Numbered from the stretch's first letter, positions 1 through 5,408 are shown. The stretch: DNA of 5,474 bases from a candidate division Zixibacteria bacterium RBG_16_43_9 (GCA_001775355.1 MEWM01000124.1:146-5619), one strand, 5' to 3'. Made by a program: numbers and translations. Notes: generated by a model not told the origin, from the letters alone.

Positions 1-2
1 TA

Positions 3-74
3 TCGAGTTACATTATGCCCGGATTGGCAGAAGTCGCTGGAAAACAATTAAGTGCAGCCAATAAGGTGTCATAA
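3..74 (+). CDS. Possible 3' end of a truncated plus-strand gene (unidentified)
   Basis: Frame 3 is open from the window edge to a TAA at 72-74 and gives 23 residues ending in MPGLAEVAGKQLSAANKVS. The composition (Gly, Ala, Glu, Lys spread like a helical C-terminus) looks more protein-like than the other two forward frames, which stop at 49-51 and 62-64. It would converge on the dehydrogenase gene, with 30 bases between the two stop codons. No family can be recognised from so short a tail, and a 23-codon open stretch is expected often by chance. The call is a weak inference that the sequence to the left of the window would settle. Confidence 0.3.
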   Translation, partial: SSYIMPGLAEVAGKQLSAANKVS

Positions 75-104
75 GAAAAAGAGCGCCCTTGCTGTTATCT
101 CTCA

Positions 105-1064
105 TCAGACAGTAATGACCACTTTTCCCCGAGCGTGTCCTTCTTCAAGATATCGTATCGCTTGAGGGACCTCACTCAAGGAATACCTCCTATCCAAAAC
201 GGGCACGACTTTGCCGGTCTCCAGAAGTTCCTTAAGGAAAGCCAAATCTGGCGCATTCACTTTCGCCATTACTGAAGTGATTTTTCTCCCTTCCTTCTTT
301 GAAAACAGAGGTTTGAGAATCGACGATTGCACAAGACATGCGATGGAACCACCTATCAGAACATAGGTCCCGGTGGGATTCAGGGCACGCAGAGGCTTAC
401 GTATCGAATGGTATGCTGCATTGTCAAGGATTAGATCGTATTCCTTCCCGCTCCGCCAGAAGTCTTCTTTCGTGTAATCGATCACATGGTCTGCGCCAAT
501 TGACCGTACCATCTCAACATTCCTCGTGCTGCAAACGCCAGTTACTTCGGCTCCAAACGCCTTTGCAATCTGCACTGCAAATGTGCCTACGCCTCCCGAC
601 GCGCCGTTGATCAAAACATGTTGTCCCGGCTGTATCCGTCCGTGATCGCGGAGGCTCTGCAGGGCTGTGAGTCCGGCAACAGGCACGGCCGCAGCCTGCT
701 CGAATGTCATAGTTGCCGGCTTTAGCACTAATTTGTCTTCGCGAAAGCACGCGTATTCTGCAAAACCACCCATGCCCGAGCCAAAGACTTCGTCACCTAT
801 CCTGAACTGCGTCGCATTTTTGCCAACCGCTTCAACCCGGCCTGCTATGTCTGCCCCGAGTATTTGGTGTTTCGGTTTTAGAAGTCCAAAGCCCATCAGT
901 CGGACCAAGAATGGCTTGCCACGCAGAATGTGCCAGTCAAGCGGGTTTACGGACGCCGCATGCACTTTGATCAGTACTTGATGCTCCTTCGGATCGGGTT
1001 TACCAATTTCCCGTAGTTCAAGTACATCCGGCGACCCATATTTGGTGCGTACGATAGCTTTCAA
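105..1064 (-). CDS. Zinc-free medium-chain dehydrogenase (NAD(P)-dependent quinone oxidoreductase-like)
   Basis: A 319-residue cytosolic oxidoreductase of the medium-chain dehydrogenase/reductase superfamily, closest in look to the quinone-reductase / RTN4IP1-like branch. Expected role: NAD(P)H-dependent reduction of quinones, enones or aldehydes; the substrate cannot be read from sequence. Visible in order: a GroES-like catalytic domain (about 1-120) with NPLDW at 40-44 and LGADIAG at 69-75, the place where zinc enzymes carry GHE; then a Rossmann domain with the nucleotide-binding turn GASGGVG at 154-160 and IGADHVIDY at 189-197. The catalytic and structural zinc cysteines are absent, as expected for this branch. 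Length is normal and the reading frame intact. The frame is open from a TTG at 1082, but I chose the TTG at 1064: AGGAGG (1076-1071) lies six bases before it, and MKAIVRTKYG is the usual family N-terminus. The longer start would begin inside the promoter and translate the ribosome binding site. GC content is visibly higher than in the polysaccharide genes, which may mean transfer. Confidence 0.9.
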   Translation of the reverse strand: MKAIVRTKYGSPDVLELREIGKPDPKEHQVLIKVHAASVNPLDWHILRGKPFLVRLMGFGLLKPKHQILGADIAGRVEAVGKNATQFRIGDEVFGSGMGGFAEYACFREDKLVLKPATMTFEQAAAVPVAGLTALQSLRDHGRIQPGQHVLINGASGGVGTFAVQIAKAFGAEVTGVCSTRNVEMVRSIGADHVIDYTKEDFWRSGKEYDLILDNAAYHSIRKPLRALNPTGTYVLIGGSIACLVQSSILKPLFSKKEGRKITSVMAKVNAPDLAFLKELLETGKVVPVLDRRYSLSEVPQAIRYLEEGHARGKVVITV

Positions 1065-1070
1065 TAGACT

Positions 1071-1076
1071 CCTCCT
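1071..1076 (-). promoter_or_regulatory. Strong ribosome binding site deciding the TTG start of the dehydrogenase
   Basis: On the minus strand the sequence reads AGGAGG followed by AGTCTA and then TTG at 1064-1062, giving six-base spacing. A perfect anti-Shine-Dalgarno match at this spacing supports the downstream TTG and argues against the in-frame TTG at 1082, which has no such site. Confidence 0.75.
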
Positions 1077-1081
1077 AGACA

Positions 1082-1109
1082 ATTATAAACAAGTCATCTA
1101 CTACGTCAT
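1082..1109 (-). promoter_or_regulatory. Putative sigma-70 type promoter of the dehydrogenase gene
   Basis: Reading the minus strand, a perfect -10 hexamer TATAAT lies at 1087-1082. A partial -35, ATGACG (four of six to TTGACA), lies at 1109-1104, with a 16-base spacer. Transcription would start near 1075, leaving a very short leader that begins at or inside the AGGAGG site. The -10 match is seen directly; use in the cell is inferred. The short leader is the weak point. Confidence 0.45.
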
Positions 1110-1401
1110 TGGAACAAATTCAGATGTTTGATTGTCCAATACCTCTCCGCAACATGATACGTGAAATTATTGTCGATTGCCGGCCTAGACGAACCTGAGC
1201 ACGCGTTTCAAGGCCGCTCCGACCAAATTTGGACGCTGGATGCCGCCATCTTAAGGTAGTGAACCAGCGAAATTGGAGGTGAACGCGAACTACTTCCGAA
1301 AAATAGGAATGTTTATCCGAATTGAGAAAGAACAGGGCCAGAACCTTGCGTTTGGTCCCCGGGAGAAGAGCGGTGATCATACTTCCAATCTTCGTACCCA
1401 T
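1098..1401 (-). pseudogene. Decayed winged-helix transcriptional regulator (nucleotidyltransferase-associated type)
   Basis: The frame from 1401 opens with MGTKIGSMITALLPGTKRKV and continues ALFFLNSDKHSYFSEVVR. This resembles the N-terminus of winged-helix regulators that often precede a MNT-type nucleotidyltransferase domain (LLP.TKR.VLALFF...YF.E.VR). After about residue 43 this frame (open to 1120) becomes Arg- and Trp-rich and no longer looks like protein. The next frame then reads GGIQRPNLVGAALKRVLRFV, a stop, AGNRQ, a stop, FHVS (GNRQ-FHVS at 1181-1155). That matches the expected recognition helix and wing pattern (G.VQREL..L..AGIL.R...GN..YF..N) with both tyrosine-like positions or neighbours turned to stops. 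I read this as one frameshift plus nonsense mutations. Nothing of the nucleotidyltransferase half remains before the dehydrogenase promoter. There is no clear ribosome binding site; ATG at 1380 is an alternative start. Family assignment is by recalled pattern only. Confidence 0.5.
1108..1140. promoter_or_regulatory. Imperfect inverted repeat at the dehydrogenase -35 region (possible operator)
   Basis: On the plus strand, ATTGGAACAA (1108-1117) faces TTGTCCAAT (1132-1140), with 14 bases between. The arms match except for one extra A. It touches the proposed -35 box and lies in the remains of the regulator pseudogene. The position fits an operator, but the repeat is short enough to arise by chance. 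Confidence 0.25.
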
Positions 1402-1562
1402 CCAGGGTAAGAACGTAGCAAGGTTGGGTATATTTGTCCATTCAAATTCCGGTACCTTTTAGACAGTTTAGATTTGGCAACAAGATCGGGCGAAAGTAAG
1501 GGGAGAGTGATGTTGGATTTTGAGGCTATCGTAATATGTTATTGGATAATGGGATACATCAA
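1402..1562. other. Intergenic stretch with no supported feature
   Basis: This spacer lies upstream of the regulator pseudogene and downstream of the broken tRNA. I see no convincing open frame, promoter pair or strong hairpin. The long minus-strand open frame crossing it (1686-1468) is a translation of the tRNA fragment and its flanks and has no protein character. Confidence 0.5.
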
Positions 1563-1625
1563 GGCGGGGCCGACGAGACTCGAACTCGCGACCTTCCCGA
1601 TGGCTATCGGGACGTTCTAACCAAA
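1563..1625 (-). pseudogene. tRNA-Asp pseudogene with replaced anticodon arm
   Basis: A 5'-truncated copy of the neighbouring tRNA-Asp. The 3' part (1563-1594: variable region, T arm, 3' acceptor strand, discriminator G) is identical over 32 bases to 1722-1753. A 13-base D-arm remnant (1613-1625) matches 1771-1783. Between them, the 17-base anticodon arm of the intact gene is replaced by an 18-base palindrome (1595-1612; arms TCCCGAT/ATCGGGA around GGCT on the plus strand). Read as a tRNA it would form a 7-bp stem with a tetraloop, or an 8-base loop without a proper U33 before GCC, so no normal anticodon is shown. The 5' acceptor strand is missing, replaced by an A7/T7 tract, and the terminal CCA reads CCT. 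It lies last in the tRNA row and is very probably non-functional as a tRNA. Confidence 0.8.
1595..1612. repeat. 18-bp hairpin palindrome inside the tRNA-Asp copy
   Basis: TCCCGAT (1595-1601) and ATCGGGA (1606-1612) are perfect inverted arms around GGCT. The motif sits exactly where the anticodon stem-loop belongs, with tRNA-identical sequence on both sides. That suggests insertion or replacement by a small palindromic repeat unit. Whether it recurs elsewhere in the genome cannot be seen here. Confidence 0.7.
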
Positions 1626-1720
1626 AAAAGTTTTTTTCTCTAGAAAAACTAACAGTAATCAGTTCACTATTAAATCTTTTAACCATCCACTATTAACCAT
1701 GAACTATCAACCGTCTTAAC
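1626..1720. repeat. AT-rich spacer with GTTCATGG/GTTAATAG-type degenerate repeats
   Basis: Downstream of the tRNA-Asp 3' end the minus strand runs through related words such as GGTTGATAGTTCATGGTTAA and TAGTGGATGGTTA. The same words occur in the next two tRNA spacers. Near the broken tRNA, AGTTTTT (1629-1635) faces AAAAACT (1644-1650) after an A7 tract. No gene or clear terminator is present. Confidence 0.5.
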
Positions 1721-1798
1721 TGGCGGGGCCGACGAGACTCGAACTCGCGACCTCCTGCGTGACAGGCAGGCGTTCTAACCAAACTGAACTACGACCCC
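1721..1798 (-). tRNA. tRNA-Asp (anticodon GTC)
   Basis: A complete 78-base tRNA including an encoded CCA. The acceptor strands GGGGTCG and CGGCCCC pair fully, with one T-G pair. The D stem is GTTC/GAAC, the anticodon stem CCTGC/GCAGG with loop CTGTCAC, so the anticodon is GTC for aspartate. The T arm GCGAG/CTCGT encloses TTCGAGT. The discriminator is G, as expected for tRNA-Asp. It lies 93 bases after tRNA-Val in the same direction and could share a transcript with it. Confidence 0.96.
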
Positions 1799-1806
1799 GG
1801 CTAACG

Positions 1807-1883
1807 CTGGTTGGTGGTTATTAGTTCATAGTTCATGGTTAAAGTCATTAACTACGAACTAACCACTATGAACCATCCACCAG
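1807..1883. repeat. Imperfect inverted repeat between tRNA-Val and tRNA-Asp
   Basis: The spacer begins CTGGTTGGTGGTT and ends AACCATCCACCAG, and folds back on itself. The inner arms TTAGTTCATAGTT (1821-1833) and AACTACGAACTAA (1850-1862) match at 12 of 13 positions around a 16-base loop. The words are the same AGTTCATAGTT family as in the neighbouring spacers. In a shared transcript the hairpin would lie between the tRNA-Val 3' end and the tRNA-Asp 5' end, where it could influence processing. That is inference. Confidence 0.6.
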
Positions 1884-1891
1884 ATTCATCT

Positions 1892-1966
1892 TGGGCGGTA
1901 CAGGGATCGAACCTGTGACCTTCTGCGTGTAAGGCAGACGCTCTAAACCAGCTGAGCTAACCGCCC
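1892..1966 (-). tRNA. tRNA-Val (anticodon TAC)
   Basis: A complete 75-base tRNA. The acceptor strands GGGCGGT/ACCGCCC pair perfectly. The D stem is GCTC/GAGC with a ten-base loop, the anticodon stem TCTGC/GCAGA with loop CTTACAC, giving anticodon TAC for valine. The T arm is ACAGG/CCTGT around TTCGATC, and the discriminator is A. CCA is not encoded (the sequence continues AGATG), unlike the tRNA-Asp next to it, so a CCA-adding enzyme must finish it. The 5' leader (GCGTAAGCCC) resembles that of tRNA-Asp (GCGTTAGCC). Confidence 0.96.
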
Positions 1967-1984
1967 GGGCTTACGCCAGTTAAT

Positions 1985-2029
1985 AGTTGATAGTTCTTGG
2001 TTCATGGTCTATAGAAAAAACTATCAACT
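1985..2029. repeat. Perfect 11-bp inverted repeat overlapping the stop of the small membrane protein gene
   Basis: AGTTGATAGTT (1985-1995) and AACTATCAACT (2019-2029) are perfect inverted arms with 23 bases between. On the minus strand the right arm contains the tandem stops TGA TAG of the DUF3098-like gene, followed by a run of six T. It belongs to the same word family as the other tRNA spacers. It could form a hairpin at the mRNA 3' end, but the T run lies inside the loop, so it is not a standard intrinsic terminator. Confidence 0.5.
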
Positions 2030-2296
2030 CTTCTTTACACTCAATTCTTCTGGTTTGGGAGCTTTCTCCTCTTGCTTTTTCTTTTCTCCTAAAAGGATGG
2101 CAATCGGAATCAACACGCAATAACCCACCACCAGAAGGATCGGGGCTAAAGTTATAGAGCCACGGGCCAAGGCAATATAACCTATGATTATAACCAAAAG
2201 CCCAATCCCCAGCCAGGTCCAGTTTCTTTTGGTGAAAGGCAGGGCTCCCTTTTCTTTAGCTTTCTCAACTTTGGGCTTTGTTTTTACTTTAGCCAT
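2024..2296 (-). CDS. Small two-helix membrane protein, DUF3098-like
   Basis: A 90-residue protein with a Lys/Glu-rich N-terminal tail (1-24), two membrane segments (about 27-45, WTWLGIGLLVIIIGYIALA, and 49-70, LAPILLVVGYCVLIPIAILL), and a charged C-terminal tail (71-90). The layout LPFTKRN, then IGLLVIIIGYI, then SITLAPILLVVGYCVLIPIAI resembles DUF3098-type proteins, which are known mostly from the Bacteroidetes side of bacteria; the match is from memory. Function is unknown. It should sit in the inner membrane with both tails on the same side, probably cytosolic since both are charged and the N-tail is basic. GGAGA (2305-2301) precedes the ATG at good spacing, and a promoter lies just upstream. 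It ends in tandem stops TGA TAG, 57 bases before tRNA-Val, so the tRNAs could be read on the same transcript. Confidence 0.85.
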   Translation of the reverse strand: MAKVKTKPKVEKAKEKGALPFTKRNWTWLGIGLLVIIIGYIALARGSITLAPILLVVGYCVLIPIAILLGEKKKQEEKAPKPEELSVKKS

Positions 2297-2317
2297 ATCT
2301 TCTCCGTTTAACTTACA

Positions 2318-2345
2318 AATTTAACAAAGATTTCAACAGAGTCAA
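2318..2345 (-). promoter_or_regulatory. Putative promoter of the DUF3098-like gene and tRNA row
   Basis: On the minus strand TTGACT (2345-2340, five of six to consensus) is followed after 16 bases by TAAATT (2323-2318, four of six). Transcription would start near 2311, leaving a leader of about 15 bases with the GGAGA site. The terminal-repeat element ends 16 bases upstream of the -35 box. No equally good promoter is visible before tRNA-Val, so this one may also serve the tRNAs. Confidence 0.5.
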
Positions 2346-2361
2346 GCAAATAATCCGAGAG

Positions 2362-2503
2362 CTCTGAAAAAGTGGAGGAGTGTGGTCGGGCAAGGTGCCC
2401 GACCTATCCTACGGATCCGTTTCTAGGACGAGAAATCAAATACTTACATTCACGTAGGCGTCCGCCTGAGGCGGACCAGCCCCGCAAAACGAGTTTTTCA
2501 GAG
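2362..2503. mobile_element. MITE-like element with 10-bp terminal inverted repeats
   Basis: CTCTGAAAAA (2362-2371) and TTTTTCAGAG (2494-2503) are perfect inverted ends of a 142-bp noncoding segment. Inside lie two strong hairpins: GGTCGGGCA/TGCCCGACC (2384-2392, 2396-2404) and GTCCGCC/GGCGGAC (2460-2466, 2470-2476). Between them is a weaker fold around the palindrome CGGATCCG. No target-site duplication is clear at the ends. The short plus-strand open frame across it has no protein character. It fills the gap between the waaL stop and the DUF3098-like promoter. As RNA, its hairpins could slow or end transcription from waaL, which has no terminator of its own. The mobile nature is inferred from the terminal repeats and the related copy at 5409-5474. 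Confidence 0.5.
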
Positions 2504-2555
2504 ACCCCAATCCATTTCACAATCGACAAAACCGTTCCTTCTTTATCTTTTTGGC

Positions 2556-3803
2556 TCAGGCTTGAGAGTCTATAGGGGTGATTCGGGAAGTAGACTCGCT
2601 CAAACCTAAGACGAAGAAAAGTATCATATTATCAATCGCCGCTGTATAATAGCACTGAAACTGTGAGGCTAAAAGAAACGCTACTACAGATAAAACCCCA
2701 CCCAGTATCAAAGCCTTTGCGTATCCTTCCTTTTTCTCCTTATATCTACGCAAAAGATTTTTCAAGAAAACAACCCACATAAAGATAAAAGCTAAAAACC
2801 CGACAATACCGGCATTGACCGCCACGTTCAGAAAGTCATTATGCGCATGCCCGAAGATCTCAGAAGGAACTTTCAAATACCTCTGGTAGAACTCCGGAAA
2901 ATTTCCGAACCCTATCCCGAACAAAGGGTGATCTTTGAAGATATTGAAGGAGGTGGACCAGATGACTGACCTGATATCGGCCTGCTCTAAGGATCCAGCC
3001 TTAACCGCAATAAGCGACCTGCCCAGAATCTGCGGATCGATCAAATAGATAATGACCAGATACCCCGTAACTGCCAGAACCTCCCTGGTTTTGTTTCGGC
3101 TCTTAAAGAAAACGAAATAGACGATGAAGGCGAAAATCTGAGCATAAAGAGTGCTCCGGGTGTAGGTAAAAAAGTTTGCCGTTACAGTCAAGACTGCGAC
3201 CGTAAAATAGAATGTCTTCAAAGAGGTTTTTTTTTCGAAAGAGCCCAGACAGAAGCTGATTATTCCTATGAGCATGGCAAAGAAGCCATAGGTCAAGGGT
3301 ATGTCAAAAAAACCTATGGAGCGATACTTTTTATAGGGGGAGATAAAAGAGGGATCGATCTGCAGATGACGCAACAGGTCCATTCCGGTATAATGCTGCC
3401 AGATGGCATACAGAGCCACAATCCCGGAGATCAGGAAAATCAGATTAACTAACTTTCGGATGAAATTTTCATCCTTGAGATTATTGACTAAAAGGAACGG
3501 GATGACCAAGAGCCATTCATCCTTCAAAGTGAAAAGACTATGAAGTGGGTGTTGCGAAAAGATAATCGAGACAACCCAGGTACCAAGATAGACTAAAACC
3601 GGCAACTCGAAAAAAGATCTTTTCCAGTCAAGGCCTTTTCTGGAGAGCATCCTCCAGACCCAGCCTAAAAGCGCAAGGCAGAGGCCGGTTTGCGTTCCGG
3701 CAATTGAAAAGGGAGAGAAAAATGCGAAGACCAACAGTCCGAAATTAACCAGACTCTGCGGCGAAACAAATTCAGATTTGAGCACTTCAGCCTGACTGCT
3801 CAT
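2556..3803 (-). CDS. O-antigen ligase / polymerase family membrane protein (WaaL-like)
   Basis: A 415-residue, highly hydrophobic protein with about ten to twelve membrane segments. It probably acts at the outer face of the inner membrane, either joining undecaprenyl-linked glycan to lipid A-core or another acceptor (WaaL) or polymerising repeat units (Wzy). The two share a fold and cannot be told apart here. Signatures: TYTRST at 213-218, in the place of the usual SRG arginine motif; a long outer loop with RSVIWSTSFNIFKDHPLFGIGFGNF (278-302); and the family hallmark FGHAHNDFLN at 317-326, with the catalytic-type histidine pair at 319 and 321. Length is normal for WaaL. AGGTGAGG (3818-3811) precedes the ATG by seven bases, and the start overlaps the flippase stop as ATGA, indicating translational coupling. 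No terminator follows; the terminal-repeat element begins 52 bases downstream. Confidence 0.9.
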   Translation of the reverse strand: MSSQAEVLKSEFVSPQSLVNFGLLVFAFFSPFSIAGTQTGLCLALLGWVWRMLSRKGLDWKRSFFELPVLVYLGTWVVSIIFSQHPLHSLFTLKDEWLLVIPFLLVNNLKDENFIRKLVNLIFLISGIVALYAIWQHYTGMDLLRHLQIDPSFISPYKKYRSIGFFDIPLTYGFFAMLIGIISFCLGSFEKKTSLKTFYFTVAVLTVTANFFTYTRSTLYAQIFAFIVYFVFFKSRNKTREVLAVTGYLVIIYLIDPQILGRSLIAVKAGSLEQADIRSVIWSTSFNIFKDHPLFGIGFGNFPEFYQRYLKVPSEIFGHAHNDFLNVAVNAGIVGFLAFIFMWVVFLKNLLRRYKEKKEGYAKALILGGVLSVVAFLLASQFQCYYTAAIDNMILFFVLGLSESTSRITPIDSQA

Positions 3804-5371
3804 CTGGTTTCCTCACCTAAGGAGATTCTCCTTAAAACTCCCAGGAAGCCACTGAATAATCTATCCAGTCCAAAAGGGAGCTTTTGAATATACCGTGATG
3901 TCAGGTCGAAATCAAGCTTTTCCAAAGTCCTGGTAAAAGCTAAGATTACAGGATAGAGGATCACTCCCAAAAGGATGCAGACGATAAGTCCGAAAACCCC
4001 AGGTAAGAATGACGAGAGCAGATAAACTACAAATCCCATAATGGATGAGGTCAATCCGATCTTCAAAGCCGGGATCAAAGGGAACTTCCTTTTCAGGAAG
4101 AAAGCATACACGTAGACGATAACACCTACCCCGAAGAAAACCTGGGCTGAGAAATTCACCCAGACTGCGCCTATTGCCTGGTATTTGCGGGTAAGGAAAA
4201 GGTTCAATATCAGCTTCAGAAGCACTGCCAGAATGTAAAATCTAAGTATCACCTTTTGTCTTTCCACACTATAGAGGAAGGAACTGGAGGCAGTAGAAAC
4301 CGAGCCGACTGTACCGGCTAAAAGGACGATCGCAAAGATTAAAGCTGAGGGCAGGTATTCTGCTCCATAAATACTGGTTATTATCCTTGGAGCAAGAAAA
4401 ATGCCGCCAGCACACAGAGGAAAGGCAATAAGAGCTAAATACCTCGTGGAATTATAATGGATATTCATTAATCTTTCTTTTTCACCGCCCCCGTAGGCTT
4501 CAGACATGATGGGAAGCAATACCCCCGTCAGTGCGCCGGGCAGAAGCAAGATCAACTTATTAGCTAAATTGAAACCTAAATTATAAAATGCTACCTGAGT
4601 TTCATTGCTGTACGCTCCCAAAAACAGTAGCTCGAACCTCTCCCACAGAAAAGCCTCTAAAAGCAAAATGACGAAAATACTTTGGCTATAGTTTATGAGC
4701 TTACTCTTCAATTCTGAAGGCAATCCTTCCTTGACATAAGGATATTTCTTGGAATGATAGAACTCATAATAAAGAAACGCTCCAAGAAGGTTGGAGATAA
4801 AACTGACCCAGAAAAGATACTCTACATCTTTTTTTAAAACCAGAGCAAGTAGCAGCAGGAGAAAAGTCAAAGGAGAAAGTATGAAAGTCAAAAAGGCTAT
4901 CAGGTCATACCTTAAAAACCCGGAGAAACCTGCCATATAGATTGCCAGAAGCCCCATCGGCATCATCCCCAGGGCGCCGATTCTTAGATAAAGGGAAAGA
5001 TAAGGCTTATGGTAAAGCCCTGCAATTATCGGGGAGGTGAAGAAAAGTAAAAGGGTGACTAAGATTCCAGCCCAGAAAATCCATCTGGAGCAATTCCTGA
5101 GGATGCTCCCTGCAGAGACAAAATCTTTCTTGCCTGAATATTCCGAGATATACTTGGTAACTGTGGTAGGCAGTCCTAAATTTACAAAATATCCAACAAT
5201 GGTCAGAATCCAGAAAGCCAAGCTGTATTCGCCTAGTTTTTCCGGGCCTAACAGCCTGGCGATTACGATGGAGGTTATAAATCCAAAGAAAAGCCCACTC
5301 CCTCTGAAAAGGAAATTGTAAAAGGTGTTTCGGGCTATTGAAGGGGTATAAATATTCTGGGGTATCTCCAA
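3800..5371 (-). CDS. Polysaccharide flippase, Wzx / MVF-like exporter
   Basis: A 523-residue inner-membrane protein with about 14 predicted helices, of the MOP flippase superfamily. It should flip undecaprenyl-pyrophosphate-linked oligosaccharide to the periplasmic side for a surface polysaccharide. Signatures: SIARNTFYNFLFRGSGLFFG (11-30), ARLLGPEKLGEYSLAF (38-53), the GLPTTVTKYISEY stretch (66-78), and the mid-protein LWERFELLFLGAYSNETQVA (242-261) followed by FNLANKLILLLPGAL (267-281). The second half repeats the same layout. The gene starts at TTG: an in-frame TAG lies nine bases upstream (5380-5378), no ATG is near, and GGAGA (5385-5381) precedes the TTG by nine bases. An ATG at 5387 opens only a different frame that shadows this gene. 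It is the first gene of the pair and hands over to the ligase by the ATGA overlap. It is less GC-rich than the dehydrogenase gene. Confidence 0.92.
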   Translation of the reverse strand: MEIPQNIYTPSIARNTFYNFLFRGSGLFFGFITSIVIARLLGPEKLGEYSLAFWILTIVGYFVNLGLPTTVTKYISEYSGKKDFVSAGSILRNCSRWIFWAGILVTLLLFFTSPIIAGLYHKPYLSLYLRIGALGMMPMGLLAIYMAGFSGFLRYDLIAFLTFILSPLTFLLLLLALVLKKDVEYLFWVSFISNLLGAFLYYEFYHSKKYPYVKEGLPSELKSKLINYSQSIFVILLLEAFLWERFELLFLGAYSNETQVAFYNLGFNLANKLILLLPGALTGVLLPIMSEAYGGGEKERLMNIHYNSTRYLALIAFPLCAGGIFLAPRIITSIYGAEYLPSALIFAIVLLAGTVGSVSTASSSFLYSVERQKVILRFYILAVLLKLILNLFLTRKYQAIGAVWVNFSAQVFFGVGVIVYVYAFFLKRKFPLIPALKIGLTSSIMGFVVYLLSSFLPGVFGLIVCILLGVILYPVILAFTRTLEKLDFDLTSRYIQKLPFGLDRLFSGFLGVLRRISLGEETR

Positions 5372-5380
5372 ATTCTGCTA

Positions 5381-5385
5381 TCTCC
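5381..5385 (-). promoter_or_regulatory. Ribosome binding site supporting the TTG start of wzx
   Basis: GGAGA on the minus strand is followed by nine bases and then TTG at 5371-5369. The in-frame stop TAG at 5380-5378 excludes any longer start, so the TTG is the only start that keeps the conserved N-terminal helix. Confidence 0.6.
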
Positions 5386-5408
5386 ATTTAGTCAAGGGAG
5401 GGATTCGA

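Noticed and set aside
75..104. Possible terminator after the dehydrogenase stop (AGC/GCT stem then TTTTTCTT on the minus strand)
   Set aside because: The stem is only three base pairs, too weak to call an intrinsic terminator.
338..981. Open frames on both strands within the dehydrogenase gene (338-610, 667-981, 514-750)
   Set aside because: They are shadows of the well-supported dehydrogenase frame and show no recognisable domain.
1468..1686. 72-residue minus-strand open frame across the broken tRNA
   Set aside because: Its middle (REGREFESRRPR) is a translation of the tRNA fragment, a well-known annotation artefact. The rest is spacer repeat with no protein character.
1640..2035. CRISPR array suggested by repeated words between tRNAs
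   Set aside because: The words are degenerate, of changing length and in both orientations. There are no regular repeat-spacer units and no cas genes.
2372..2575. 67-residue plus-strand open frame
   Set aside because: It lies over the palindromic element and the waaL 3' end, with no ribosome binding site and a composition set by the hairpins.
5007..5387. 126-residue minus-strand frame and 94-residue plus-strand frame (5037-5321) at the wzx 5' end
   Set aside because: Both overlap the conserved N-terminal part of the flippase and read as Cys/Phe/His-rich shadows of a membrane-helix coding sequence.
5373..5395. TTGACT upstream of wzx as a -35 box
   Set aside because: No acceptable -10 hexamer lies 15-19 bases downstream, and transcription would begin inside the coding sequence.
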